Positions 1 through 8,112 of a DNA stretch of 15,646 nt are shown here, one piece after another. The stretch comes from Candidatus Electrothrix marina (GTDB lineage: Bacteria; Desulfobacterota; Desulfobulbia; Desulfobulbales; Desulfobulbaceae). Where the stretch lies: contig MTKS01000016.1 in assembly GCA_004028495.1 (NCBI GenBank), positions 1 through 15,646 of the forward strand, read 5' to 3'. A program made the position numbers and the translations under genes. The notes beneath the pieces were generated by a model. It did not search any database and had not been told where the DNA came from. It was given only the letters and a program-made list of their open reading frames with translations. Every line of letters begins with the position of its first letter. Position 1 is the stretch's first letter.

Positions 1-1116
1 CCGCTGCTCTTCGGATGCTCCCCCCGGGGTGAGACCTAAGTGCAAAAGGGCGATCGCTGCTTCGCAGACCATTTCCGGGGAGATCTTCCGCATGCAGGAA
101 AGATGTGAGCAGCTACGCTTTCTGCATTCAAGGCAGTCAAGCTCTTCTGCCCGGATAATGCTATGCTCGCTTCCGTCCAGACTCATCAGGCTATAGGGAC
201 CGACCCTGTTCGGGTGGGTAGGGCCGAACAGGGCCGCCACCGGGGTACTGGCCAAGGCTGCTATGTGCATGGGGCCGGAATCAAGGCCGATATAGAGAGA
301 GGCATGCTGAATCAGAGCAGCTGACTGGGGAAGCGTCAGGCGACTGGCTGCAATGATCGGATCAGTCTTCATCAATCGAGCGATGGAGGTGATATATTCC
401 GTGTCCTGCGGGCTTCCTCCGAACACCACCGGTATACCTTGTTGATGCAGTTTATCGGTGAGAGCGGCCCAATGCTCAATCGGCCAAAATTTGGTCTGCC
501 AGCGTGCCGCAGGGTTGGCATAAATCAGGGGAGAGGTATCAGCAGCCTGCGACTGAAGAAATTGTTGCATAGCCTGACGATCTTTTTCTCCGGTGCAGAG
601 ATGAAAATCTTCATCCGTCGCCCTGATCCCCAGATAGGTGCAGAAAAGCAGATTTTTATCCTGAGCATGCTCTGTTGTCTTGGGAATATCGATGAGATGT
701 TCCTGGAAAAAGGTATTCAGCTCTTTGGCTTGACTGAACCCCGCTCGTCGACCGCCAGGGTTGGTGCGCCCCAGCAGGCCGCTGCGAAAAGAGGCATGCA
801 GGTCAAGGATCAGATCATACGGCTTCTGCTGAAATTCTCTGTGTAATTTTTGTAGGGTATTGATTGTTGCCTTGAAGGCCTTGGGCAATGCCCAACGACC
901 CGCCTGCGGATCACTGGTAGAAGGAATCTGAATAGGATAGACTGCGTCAATGCTGTCATCCGCCTGCAATAAAGGGGCGAAGGACTGTTGAACAATCCAG
1001 CCGATAAAGCAGTTGGGGAAACAGCGCTTGATGGCATGGGCAACCGGCAGGGTATGCACGATGTCCCCCAACGAGCTGGGTTTGATAATCAGGATGCGTT
1101 TATTATTCAGCAACAT
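1..1116 (-). CDS. Family 9 glycosyltransferase (LPS heptosyltransferase-like), 3' end cut by window edge
   Basis: Translating the minus strand from the ATG at 1116 gives 372 codons with no stop, so the gene continues past the left edge. The family (GT9, WaaC/WaaF type) transfers heptose or a related sugar from an ADP-sugar onto the LPS inner core at the cytoplasmic face of the inner membrane. The N-terminus has the classic start ILIIKPSSLGDIVHTLP. The C-terminal half has the nucleotide-sugar site YIGLDSGPMHIAALAS followed by ALFGPTHPNRVGPY. A late cysteine-rich segment (CLECRKRSCSHLSC) followed by a Met-Arg-Lys-Ile-Ser-Pro-Glu stretch is common in GT9 proteins. The start overlaps the end of the upstream ligase/glycosyltransferase gene by 14 bases, so the two are cotranscribed. 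Family membership is certain. Whether it is heptosyltransferase I, II or a later-acting paralogue cannot be decided here, so no symbol is given. Confidence 0.93.
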   Translation of the reverse strand, partial: MLLNNKRILIIKPSSLGDIVHTLPVAHAIKRCFPNCFIGWIVQQSFAPLLQADDSIDAVYPIQIPSTSDPQAGRWALPKAFKATINTLQKLHREFQQKPYDLILDLHASFRSGLLGRTNPGGRRAGFSQAKELNTFFQEHLIDIPKTTEHAQDKNLLFCTYLGIRATDEDFHLCTGEKDRQAMQQFLQSQAADTSPLIYANPAARWQTKFWPIEHWAALTDKLHQQGIPVVFGGSPQDTEYITSIARLMKTDPIIAASRLTLPQSAALIQHASLYIGLDSGPMHIAALASTPVAALFGPTHPNRVGPYSLMSLDGSEHSIIRAEELDCLECRKRSCSHLSCMRKISPEMVCEAAIALLHLGLTPGGASEEQR

Positions 1117-3688
1117 GTTGCAGTCTCTTACCTTCAGCCTCTTCAGTCCCTTCAGCCAATGCAATGAGTTTTCGCACAGCATCCGCAACTGTAGGCAGGG
1201 GGCTATCCGATGTGTTTCCTGCCATTGCCGAACGATTTCCGTTTTGTTCCTCCTGCATAAAATCATCCAGAATTTTTTCAACAGCCTCGGCAATAGCCTG
1301 AACATTCTCGGCCGGCACAGCCTGATGACCATGTTCTCTGAGCATGTTGTCCAGTTCCTCGTTCTTATATACCAGACCGATAATCGGGCGTCCGGTCAGG
1401 AGATATTCGTAGACCTTGGAGGGAATGGTCTCGCAGGAGAAATAGATGATATTTTGTATGACCAGCAGACAATCTGTCTGCTGCATGGCTGTCAGGGCCT
1501 TCTGTCGTGATACAGTTCCGTGGCGAATAACCAGATCGCTGAGTTCAAGTCGCTCCATTTCACGTTCGGAGTCTTCGTCAAAAGAGCCGTACACATCGAC
1601 CCGTACCTTATCCCGTAAACCGTCATTGCCTGTATGACGAATCAGAATTTGGTGCAGGGCCTGAAAAAAAATCACCAGATTACGGGTTCCGGCCAAAGAA
1701 CCGAAATGAGCAAAATGACAACGCGCTCCTTTGGTAAATTGCTGCTGAAAAAGGTCCGGTATTGAACCGGGATAGACAACAGCACCCCGGCATTGCCCTT
1801 CGGTCCTGCTGCTGCAATGTTGCATCGCCGCGTGGACGAGAAAGACAAAGGCGTCCGCATGCTGGCATATCTTTTTTTCAAGTACCTTGTAGACCTGCAA
1901 AACCCTTTTACCTCGCCGCCAGCCGTGATCATGCACCAGGGGATCCTGGGTTTCAGCAATCCAGGTGCAACCGGTCCAGCGTTTTATCAGGAGGGCAGCA
2001 ATATGGGCCGAGGCAGAACCTCCGGTGGAATACACAACCTCCGGGCGCAGCTGTTGACAGAGCAGGAATCCACGCACGGAGGCGAAAAAACACCACGACC
2101 ATTCGCTCTCCATGTTGATGATAATTTTTTCCAGGAGGTAAAAAGGAAAAATCGGCACCATGCAGAGAGTCTCAACCAGCTTGAACTGCCAACGTTTATG
2201 GAGATGTCTTCGGAGGAAATGACGCAGTTCAAAACGGATTCCCGAGGGGGCAAGGCTCAGGGTTCTGTAATGTATCCATCTCTCTGAAGGCTTGCCAACC
2301 GGGCCGCTGAGCAGAATCGGCTCAATCCCCTGTTCCTGAAAAAAAGGCAGCCGATCATCAATATGCTGAGAACAGGCCGACCCCGGAATATTGGCTCGAT
2401 AAGAGAGGATCAACCAGCATTTTTTGGTTTTTTCTCCGGCAAGAAATTTCTGGAGCCGTTCATCCGATTTTTCTTTATACAGGGCTGCTGTCATAACAAC
2501 AAAGAAAAAGGCTGTTTGATAGACCGTAAGATAGGATTCCGCCAGCATAATAACCAAGAAAAAAAGGGGCAGGGCCATGCGGATTCTCCGGCAGTCATCC
2601 GGAAGCAGTTTTGCCTGCACGAACATGACGATGAAGATCAGCAGAAAAAGAAGGATGCCTGTTACACCGAGCATGGCACCGATCAGTATATATTGATTAT
2701 GCGGATTATCTGTTGCGATGCTGGCCGGACTTCTTTTGCGGTTGACCTCGGCATAGGCAGACTGAAAATCACCGGTTCCCGCCCCGAGCCAAGGATGATG
2801 CCGAATTATCTCAAGAGAATTTTGGAAGAACAGCAGCCGCATGCCCACCGAGGTGTCAGGATTTTTCCTGAAGTCTTCTATTTCCTGCCGGGCTGTATTG
2901 ACTCGTTGTTGGAAAGTTGGGCTGTAGAGGTAACCTGTTATGCAGATTGCGGGCAGGAGCAGCAAGGCAGCTAATGTTGCCTTGAGCCGATTTTTGGCAA
3001 AAATATGAAACAGGAGCAGACCCATCAGGACAAGGAAAACCGCCTGTCCGGTTCTGCCCTCGGTCATGAACATGTTCACTGTCATCAACCCGGCAAGGCC
3101 GAATAACGCGGCTCGGACAACAGGAAGTCGTTGTCCGGCCCGACCCCAGATTGCCTCGTGAAAGACCAAGTACGTGGCAAAGGCCAGGAGAGGGTTATAG
3201 ATAACGTGAAAGGTCTTCGGGGTCAGGTGGGTCGGACTGACATCGGCATAATGGACCAGATCAAAGCGGGCCAGGAAGGTGATGCTCATAGCCAGCGTCA
3301 TTCCCCCCAGAAAGGCATACAGATAGAGCGAGCGATGCCGATACGCTGCTGCGGTCAGAAAAACAGGCAGCAAAGCGAGCTTCCATTGATCTTTCAAAAC
3401 CTCGATTCCCGCAGCCGGATTATCGGTCCAGAGGAGTCCCAGGCAGAGCAGGGCAAGAAAAGCCAGAACGGCAACAGCAACCGGATGAGAAAAAATCTCA
3501 ACGCCTTTTTCCGCGAACCGCCCCTCAATCAGCCAAAGCAGGAGAATCAGAATCGCCAGCACAGAAACCGCTGATGTGGAGAGGGGCAGAGCAAAGGCCA
3601 GCAGGGCCGGGAGCAGGCTGTTTACCTCACCGACCCGATCTCGGAAGGAGCGGGCGGGCGGGCTTTTCTGTTCGGGTGTCGGGTTCAT
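1103..3688 (-). CDS. O-antigen ligase-like membrane domain fused to a GT-B glycosyltransferase domain
   Basis: This is one uninterrupted frame of 861 residues from the ATG at 3688; a TTG one codon earlier is also possible. Residues about 25-405 are a polytopic membrane protein of the WaaL/Wzy_C type, with roughly ten to twelve hydrophobic segments, the RTGQ motif near residue 212 and a periplasmic-loop DNPHNQY near 327-333. Arg and His in these motifs are the conserved functional residues of O-antigen ligases. After a short charged linker (about 405-422) a soluble domain follows. It has the GT4-like C-terminal motif ETIPSKVYEYLLTGRPIIGL near 753-772, which binds the nucleotide sugar. The ligase half would act on the periplasmic side, joining glycan from a lipid carrier to lipid A-core; the transferase half would act in the cytosol. 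The gene lies 21 bases behind msbA and overlaps the family 9 gene. No frameshift or stop is visible at the junction. Domain calls are firm; sugar specificity is unknown. Confidence 0.88.
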   Translation of the reverse strand: MNPTPEQKSPPARSFRDRVGEVNSLLPALLAFALPLSTSAVSVLAILILLLWLIEGRFAEKGVEIFSHPVAVAVLAFLALLCLGLLWTDNPAAGIEVLKDQWKLALLPVFLTAAAYRHRSLYLYAFLGGMTLAMSITFLARFDLVHYADVSPTHLTPKTFHVIYNPLLAFATYLVFHEAIWGRAGQRLPVVRAALFGLAGLMTVNMFMTEGRTGQAVFLVLMGLLLFHIFAKNRLKATLAALLLLPAICITGYLYSPTFQQRVNTARQEIEDFRKNPDTSVGMRLLFFQNSLEIIRHHPWLGAGTGDFQSAYAEVNRKRSPASIATDNPHNQYILIGAMLGVTGILLFLLIFIVMFVQAKLLPDDCRRIRMALPLFFLVIMLAESYLTVYQTAFFFVVMTAALYKEKSDERLQKFLAGEKTKKCWLILSYRANIPGSACSQHIDDRLPFFQEQGIEPILLSGPVGKPSERWIHYRTLSLAPSGIRFELRHFLRRHLHKRWQFKLVETLCMVPIFPFYLLEKIIINMESEWSWCFFASVRGFLLCQQLRPEVVYSTGGSASAHIAALLIKRWTGCTWIAETQDPLVHDHGWRRGKRVLQVYKVLEKKICQHADAFVFLVHAAMQHCSSRTEGQCRGAVVYPGSIPDLFQQQFTKGARCHFAHFGSLAGTRNLVIFFQALHQILIRHTGNDGLRDKVRVDVYGSFDEDSEREMERLELSDLVIRHGTVSRQKALTAMQQTDCLLVIQNIIYFSCETIPSKVYEYLLTGRPIIGLVYKNEELDNMLREHGHQAVPAENVQAIAEAVEKILDDFMQEEQNGNRSAMAGNTSDSPLPTVADAVRKLIALAEGTEEAEGKRLQHVAE

Positions 3689-3709
3689 CAATGCTTTTGC
3701 TGCTTCTGG

Positions 3710-5443
3710 CTATCTGTCGGCATACTGCATGGAGTATAAACCTTCATAGACACCATGTTGTTCCAGGAGACTTTCATGGGTGCCCTCTTCCACCAGACGA
3801 CCGTTCTGCATGACAATGATTCGGTCGGCATTCTTGATCGTGGAGAGGCGATGAGCGATCACAATGGTGGTTCGGTTCTTCATCAGGTTGTCCAGTGCTT
3901 TTTGCACCTTGCGCTCTGACTCAGTGTCCAGGGCTGAAGTGGCCTCGTCCAGCACCAGGATCGGGGCATCTTTGAGAATAGCCCGGGCAATGGACACCCG
4001 CTGGCGTTGGCCCCCGGAAAGGCGGGTTCCTGATTCACCGATCACGGTGTCAAAACCTTTGGGCAGGGCCTCGATAAACTCCAGGGCAAAAGCGGCCTCA
4101 GCTGCCTGCCGGATGTCCTCTTCAGTACAGTTCGGGCTGCCGTAGCCGATATTATTGCGCACTGTATCGTTGAACAAAATGGTCTGCTGGGTTACCAGCG
4201 CGATCTGGTTTCGCAGAGAGTGCAAGGTCAGATCCCGGATATCATAACCGTCAATACATAAGGCTCCTTGTGTTACATCGTGAAACCGGGGAATGAGGCT
4301 GGACAGGGTGGTTTTCCCGCCGCCGGAAGGACCGACAACGGCCAGGATTTCCCCCTGAACAACCTTGAGCCGGATATCCCGCAACACGGGTTCTTCCTTA
4401 TCATAGGCAAAGGTGACCTTGTCGAATTCAATGGCATTATGAAACCGGGGCAGTACCTTATTGTCCGGCTTTTCCTTGATCTCCGGCTCAATGTCAAGCA
4501 GGTGAAAGACACGGATTGCAGCGGCCATGCCGGACTGAATCGTGGAGTTGATTTTGCTTACTCCTTTGACCGGCTCATAAAGCATAACCAGAGCCGTGAG
4601 AAAGGACATGAAAGTACCCGGCGTTGAATTTCCAGCCAGTACCTGCATGCCCCCGAACCAGAGAATTAAGGCCATGCCGATTCCGCCGAGAAATTCAATC
4701 AGGGGATGTGAAAGACTGCGGAACTTGGTCTCCTTCATCAGGGTGTCAAAAAGATACTGCATTTTTTGATTAAACAGCTTTTTTTCGTGGTCTTCCATAC
4801 AGAAGGCCTTGACGATTCTGGCCCCCCGGATGGTCTCATTGAGAAAGTCGCCGGCCTCGCCCATACCCTGCTGGTAGCTGGTGCTGATACGGCGAAATTT
4901 TTTTCCGAAGACCACGATAGGAACCGCAGCCATAGGAATGAAGATCAAAGAAACAAAGGCCAGCCGCCAGTCCATATAAAAAATAACGCCGAGCAGACCG
5001 CATACGGTAAAAAAATCCCGCAGCAGATGAATCAGGGCATGGGAGACGGATCCCTGAAGCATACTGACATCATTCATGATTCTGGATACCAGCTCGCCGG
5101 TGGAATTCTTATGAAAGAACCCCATAGACAGGTCGTTGAGGTGACTGTAGATGCTGTTGCGCAGATCTTTGATCACGCATTGCCCGATCCATTCCAGCAG
5201 ATAGGAATAGATAAAATAAAAGACGCCTTTCACCAAAAAAACAACGAGCAGGGCAAGGGGGAGAATGACCAGCCATTCTTGTTTCTTGTGTAAAAATATT
5301 TCATCAAGCAGCGGTTTAACCATGTAGGCCTGGGCCGCGTTGAAGCCGGCAACAATAATCATTGCCAGCATGGAGATGACTAATTTTTTTTTATACGGTT
5401 GCAGTACTTGGTACAGGCGGGTGAGTATGGTTTTATTTGTCAT
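3710..5443 (-). CDS. msbA: Lipid A/LPS export ATP-binding permease MsbA
   Basis: This half-transporter ABC protein of 577 residues flips lipid A-core (and similar lipids) from the inner to the outer leaflet of the inner membrane as a homodimer. Six membrane segments occupy about residues 20-300. The nucleotide-binding domain follows, with Walker A GPSGGGKTT (371-379), signature LSGGQRQR (475-482), Walker B ILVLDEATSALD (495-506, catalytic Glu500) and the switch His531 in IAHRLST. Length matches the E. coli protein (582). The ATG at 5443 is preferred because the product then begins MTNKTILTRLYQVLQPYKKK as in homologues. A TTG at 5479 would add 12 residues. Neither start has a convincing Shine-Dalgarno sequence. 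It is the first gene of the LPS operon running leftward, and the O-antigen ligase-like gene behind it fits an LPS substrate. Confidence 0.95.
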   Translation of the reverse strand: MTNKTILTRLYQVLQPYKKKLVISMLAMIIVAGFNAAQAYMVKPLLDEIFLHKKQEWLVILPLALLVVFLVKGVFYFIYSYLLEWIGQCVIKDLRNSIYSHLNDLSMGFFHKNSTGELVSRIMNDVSMLQGSVSHALIHLLRDFFTVCGLLGVIFYMDWRLAFVSLIFIPMAAVPIVVFGKKFRRISTSYQQGMGEAGDFLNETIRGARIVKAFCMEDHEKKLFNQKMQYLFDTLMKETKFRSLSHPLIEFLGGIGMALILWFGGMQVLAGNSTPGTFMSFLTALVMLYEPVKGVSKINSTIQSGMAAAIRVFHLLDIEPEIKEKPDNKVLPRFHNAIEFDKVTFAYDKEEPVLRDIRLKVVQGEILAVVGPSGGGKTTLSSLIPRFHDVTQGALCIDGYDIRDLTLHSLRNQIALVTQQTILFNDTVRNNIGYGSPNCTEEDIRQAAEAAFALEFIEALPKGFDTVIGESGTRLSGGQRQRVSIARAILKDAPILVLDEATSALDTESERKVQKALDNLMKNRTTIVIAHRLSTIKNADRIIVMQNGRLVEEGTHESLLEQHGVYEGLYSMQYADR

Positions 5444-5890
5444 GGAATAACATCTTGTTTTTTCGAAGGCGCTGTGCAACGCTTTGAGCAGATCCTTCGC
5501 CCTCTCAGCAGGATAGCAAAACAGGTACTTCTTTTAAGCAATATGCTGAGAAGCACGGAAAACCGGTGACTGAGGAGGCCGGGAAGGTATGTTAATACAG
5601 ATGTTGGGAACCTATATTATGCCTTGGCAAAGATCAAGTAAATAGTAGGATGCCGATAAAAATAGCCGGGCAGGAGAGAGGCCGGCAAGATACAGCTCAA
5701 AGCGGAAGAGAAAAGCAGGGGATGCAGGGAAGATCAAGCTACAGGTTGAAGGTTTATCGTGGAGGGTGTAGAATATGCCGCTGTTGTCTACTGTTTATAT
5801 GAAAATGATCGGCGACTCGTCCGAGTTGCTTGTCGAATTTTATACTTTGACCTGTATCTTACTGAATTTTTCGAGCGGAGTTCACTCATA
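5444..5890. other. Divergent intergenic region between msbA and the lipoprotein gene
   Basis: This stretch of about 450 bases has no gene I can support. It must hold the promoters for the leftward LPS operon and the rightward lipoprotein-pcm-yqaA run. A possible leftward sigma70-type promoter sits at 5614-5642. For the rightward unit a weak candidate is TTGTCG at 5830 with TGTATC 17 bases later. Around 5664-5690 the minus strand shows a 5-bp stem (GCCGG/CCGGC) followed by TATTTTTAT, which resembles a weak terminator. A frame running from 5759 into the lipoprotein gene is an N-terminal extension without signal-peptide character before residue 45 and is not taken as the start. Confidence 0.6.
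5614..5642 (-). promoter_or_regulatory. Possible promoter for the msbA operon
   Basis: Read on the minus strand, TTTACT (5642-5637) and TAATAT (5619-5614) are 17 bases apart. Each matches four of six positions of the sigma70 consensus. It would give an untranslated leader of about 165 bases before the msbA ATG. The boxes are modest, so this is only a candidate. Confidence 0.3.
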
Positions 5891-6268
5891 ATGCAACGCT
5901 TTGTTTTCTCAATACTTGCTGTCCTTTTATTTCTTGTCGGCTGTTCCTCAAAGCCGATTCGCCATTTGGCTTCAGATGCCGCTTTGGTTGAGCCGGGCAA
6001 ATCCACACGGCAGGATGTGGTGCGCTATCTCGGGCAGCCCGACAGGCATCGAAGCCTTTCACCCGGCGTGGAGGAGTATGTCTACTATAACGAGCGCAAA
6101 GGTTTTTTCGGCAATCTGCCCTTTGTCGGCAATCTGATTGATCCGGACAGCTATGAAATGATTCAGATCACTCTGGACGGAGACATGGTGACGGATTGTG
6201 ATTTCCTGGTCCATAAAGAAGACGATGAGGATCGGGCGACCGATGCTGCCGGGGATGAACTCCCGTGA
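5891..6268 (+). CDS. BamE/SmpA-like outer-membrane lipoprotein
   Basis: The 125-residue product starts with a short lipoprotein signal, [18 protein letters not shown], with lipobox LVGC and lipidated Cys18. Residues +2/+3 are Ser-Ser, not Asp, which under the E. coli Lol rule predicts sorting to the outer membrane. The mature part contains a BamE/SmpA-OmlA-like core: [18 protein letters not shown], then [12 protein letters not shown], then a strand pair ending [14 protein letters not shown]. In that family the small domain assists the BAM outer-membrane protein assembly machine or similar envelope complexes. The acidic tail (KEDDEDR) is poorly conserved in style. The ATG at 5891 is chosen because the signal peptide begins there; GCGGAG about 12 bases upstream is a weak ribosome site. 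Its stop overlaps the GTG of pcm in a GTGA arrangement, so the two are coupled. The fold is inferred from motif pattern only. Confidence 0.75.
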   Translation: MQRFVFSILAVLLFLVGCSSKPIRHLASDAALVEPGKSTRQDVVRYLGQPDRHRSLSPGVEEYVYYNERKGFFGNLPFVGNLIDPDSYEMIQITLDGDMVTDCDFLVHKEDDEDRATDAAGDELP

Positions 6269-6921
6269 GCGCAAGGGCTCTCTCTGCTTTTACCATTCAC
6301 CGGCAACGGATGATGGACACGCTTATTGAGCGCGGTATCCAGGATCCTGCGACCCTGCACGCCATGATGGAGGTTCCTCGGCATCAGTTTGTTGAAGATG
6401 CCATGCAGGCCCGGTCCTACGGGGATTTTCCCCTGCCCATCGGTTCCAACCAGACAATTTCTCAGCCCTTTATTGTTGCCAAGATGACCCAGGCCCTCCG
6501 GCTTCAGGGGCATGAACGGGTGCTGGAAATCGGTACAGGATCCGGTTATCAGGCTGCGGTGCTTTCCCGCCTCTGTAAGCGGGTGTACACTGTCGAGCGA
6601 ATCCACTCCCTGCTGGGGCGTGCACGCAAGGTCTTTGATCAATTGCATTATTATAATATTATTTCCTGCATAGACGACGGCACCGTCGGCTGGCCCGACC
6701 AGGCCCCTTTTGATGCGGTACTGGTGACTGCTGGCGGCCCGAAAATTCCGGAACCCCTGATAGAGCAGTTGGCGGATCCGGGGAGAATGGTTATGCCGGT
6801 GGGAACGCAGGAGGAGCAGGAGTTGCAACTTCTGGAGAAGCGCAACAGAAGAATTCGGATTCAATCTATCGGGCATGTTCGCTTTGTCAACCTGATAGGG
6901 GAACATGGCTGGAGAGAGTAG
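6265..6921 (+). CDS. pcm: Protein-L-isoaspartate O-methyltransferase
   Basis: This cytosolic repair enzyme uses S-adenosylmethionine to methylate L-isoaspartyl residues in aged proteins, letting them revert to aspartate. The 218-residue product carries the family hallmarks: [20 protein letters not shown] (about residues 57-74), the SAM-binding motif [12 protein letters not shown] (86-96), VYTVERI and [10 protein letters not shown], with the usual closing MVMPVG segment. Length is close to the E. coli enzyme (208). The GTG at 6265 overlaps the lipoprotein stop by four bases, and [19 protein letters not shown] lines up with the expected N-terminal helix, so this start is secure. It lies between an envelope lipoprotein and a membrane protein, an arrangement that suggests a shared transcript rather than a shared pathway. 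Confidence 0.95.
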   Translation: MSARALSAFTIHRQRMMDTLIERGIQDPATLHAMMEVPRHQFVEDAMQARSYGDFPLPIGSNQTISQPFIVAKMTQALRLQGHERVLEIGTGSGYQAAVLSRLCKRVYTVERIHSLLGRARKVFDQLHYYNIISCIDDGTVGWPDQAPFDAVLVTAGGPKIPEPLIEQLADPGRMVMPVGTQEEQELQLLEKRNRRIRIQSIGHVRFVNLIGEHGWRE

Positions 6922-6922
6922 G

Positions 6923-7675
6923 ATGAAGAGAGTAGGGATGGAGATGAAGGAAGCGAATAAGGGGCAGAATGAGGAACAGGCGGGGACGAAACTCAGCTCT
7001 GAAAAGAAAAAAAAATCCGGTCTGGTTCGCCGTCTGTACGATTGGATGCTGAGCTGGGCAGACAGTCGCTATGGGCTCCATGCTCTGGTTGTTATCTCGT
7101 TTGCCGAGTCCAGCTTTTTCCCGATCCCTCCTGATGTGTTGCTGATTGCCTTGGTGCTCGGGGCGAGTACTCGTTGGTATAAGTTCGCCCTCTGGTGTAC
7201 CTTGGCCTCGGTGGTTGGCGGGCTGGCCGGTTATGGAATCGGGGTTTTCGGCTGGGAGACGATCGGGCAATGGATTGTTCAGCATATTGCTCATATGAGT
7301 TTGACGGAAGTGAATGGCCGTATGGATATCGCGCTGCCGGCCTATCTTGTCTCCGGCATGGGCAGTTCATTAGGCGGCGAATACCTCTTTCAAGTGTATG
7401 ATCATTGGAATGCCTGGATTGTCTTTGTCTTCGGTCTGACCCCTCTGCCGTATAAGCTGGTCACTATTACCGCCGGTGTGGCCCGAGTCAACCTGCCGGT
7501 CTTTTTGGTTGCCTCGATCCTTTCCCGAGCCTTGCGTTTTTTCCTTGTGGCCTGGATTCTCAGCAAATGGGGAGATCCTGCACGTCGTTTTATTGATCGC
7601 TATTTTAATCTGCTGACCATTGCCTTTATAGTTCTGTTGGTTGGTGGATTTTTGGTTTTAAAGCTGGTTATGTAG
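6923..7675 (+). CDS. YqaA-type DedA/VTT-domain inner-membrane protein
   Basis: The 250-residue product has a charged, lysine- and glutamate-rich cytosolic head (about 35 residues), then several hydrophobic segments. It contains the VTT-fold signature pieces: FAESSFFPIPPDVLLIALVL, a re-entrant region, and FGLTPLPYKLVTITAGVARV near the C-terminal third, matching the YqaA group (COG1238). VTT/DedA proteins are implicated in lipid scrambling and recycling of lipid carriers, and in keeping membrane potential. The YqaA subgroup has no settled function. The ATG at 6923 is chosen because GGAGAGAG at 6911-6918 sits correctly before it and it follows the pcm stop by one base. An ATG at 6905 inside pcm would add six residues, and one at 6938 is also possible. 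It is the last gene of the lipoprotein-pcm unit. No clear terminator follows it before the tRNA promoter. Confidence 0.88.
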   Translation: MKRVGMEMKEANKGQNEEQAGTKLSSEKKKKSGLVRRLYDWMLSWADSRYGLHALVVISFAESSFFPIPPDVLLIALVLGASTRWYKFALWCTLASVVGGLAGYGIGVFGWETIGQWIVQHIAHMSLTEVNGRMDIALPAYLVSGMGSSLGGEYLFQVYDHWNAWIVFVFGLTPLPYKLVTITAGVARVNLPVFLVASILSRALRFFLVAWILSKWGDPARRFIDRYFNLLTIAFIVLLVGGFLVLKLVM

Positions 7676-7765
7676 CCCTTTCTGCCGAGGTATCTTTTTA
7701 TGGTGATTTGATAACGCTTAGGCTTGGAGGGGGAGGTGTTTTTTCATGATCGCGCTCGTTTTCTC

Positions 7766-7793
7766 TTGACCAAAAAAATGCCGCTGGTATTAT
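7766..7793 (+). promoter_or_regulatory. sigma70-type promoter of the tRNA gene
   Basis: TTGACC (7766-7771) and TATTAT (7788-7793) are 16 bases apart, each one mismatch from consensus. Transcription would start near 7800, leaving a leader of about 14 bases that RNase P would remove. This is the best promoter in the window. Confidence 0.75.
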
Positions 7794-7813
7794 AGGTCGT
7801 TTGTGTTAATTGG

Positions 7814-7890
7814 GGGCCTATAGCTCAGCTGGCTAGAGCCACCGGCTCATAACCGGTAGGTCCTTGGTTCGAGTCCAAGTAGGCCCACCA
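7814..7890 (+). tRNA. tRNA with anticodon CAU, probably tRNA-Ile2 (lysidine-modified)
   Basis: A full cloverleaf of 77 bases with encoded CCA can be drawn. The acceptor stem is GGGCCTA/TAGGCCC with discriminator A (7887). The D stem is GCTC/GAGC, the anticodon stem ACCGG/CCGGT around loop CTCATAA (anticodon 7848-7850), the variable loop AGGTC, and the T arm CTTGG-TTCGAGT-CCAAG. A CAU anticodon means initiator Met, elongator Met or AUA-reading Ile. The perfect G1-C72 pair argues against the initiator. The acceptor sequence and the GGCTCATAACC loop context resemble bacterial tRNA-Ile2, whose C34 is changed to lysidine by TilS, more than elongator Met. The gene call is certain; the isoacceptor is likely Ile2 but not proven. 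Confidence 0.95.
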
Positions 7891-7932
7891 ATTTTCCGAG
7901 AAATTTCGAGAAATCATAAAGCTGAAAATCAA

Positions 7933-7962
7933 GCGGGTCGGGTGATAACCCGGCTCCTTTTT
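7933..7962 (+). terminator. Intrinsic terminator of the tRNA gene
   Basis: A GC-rich hairpin with arms GTCGGGT (7937-7943) and ACCCGGC (7948-7954) closes on a GATA loop. It can extend by two more pairs and contains one or two G-U pairs. It is followed by CCTTTTT ending at 7962. It lies 43 bases behind the tRNA 3' end, giving the tRNA its own transcription unit. The spacer holds two tandem copies of CGAGAAAT (7897 and 7907). Confidence 0.8.
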
Positions 7963-8070
7963 GATAACCTTTTCATTCTTCGTCTTTTGAGTCCTCATAC
8001 CTTGAGTAAAAATTTCTGTCCGCAAAGGCGATTTTCCTTGCAGGGCAGCACAGAGCAAACGTCAATATAA

Positions 8071-8109
8071 GAGGTACACCCTTTACGGGCTGTGCCTCTT
8101 TTTCTTTTT
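8071..8109 (+). terminator. Strong terminator-like hairpin against the NIF3 start codon
   Basis: The arm GAGGTACACCC (8071-8081) pairs with GGGCTGTGCCTC (8087-8098) over eleven base pairs, with one bulged C and one G-U pair, around loop TTTAC. It is followed directly by TTTTTCTTTTT (8099-8109). By sequence this is a textbook intrinsic terminator. It ends three bases before the likely GTG start of the NIF3 gene at 8113, so it may act as a conditional attenuator or leader element rather than the end of a unit. Confidence 0.75.
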
Positions 8110-8112
8110 ATT

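Noticed and set aside
2363..3574. Plus-strand frames of 203 and 147 codons opposite the ligase-glycosyltransferase gene
   Set aside because: Low-complexity, Gln/Lys-rich shadows of the membrane gene's codons with no recognisable motif.
5759..5890. 44-residue N-terminal extension of the lipoprotein frame
   Set aside because: It would bury the lipoprotein signal peptide that starts at 5891, and it has no ribosome site.
7897..7914. Tandem CGAGAAAT copies behind the tRNA, considered as an attachment site
   Set aside because: No integrase, no second distant copy and no mobile-element boundary in the window; a short chance duplication in the trailer is simpler.
7825..8058. Minus-strand frame containing WWAYLDSNQGPTGYEPVALAS
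   Set aside because: It is the antisense of the tRNA gene and its flank; DSNQGPTGYEP-type peptides are well-known false proteins produced by reading tRNA genes backwards.
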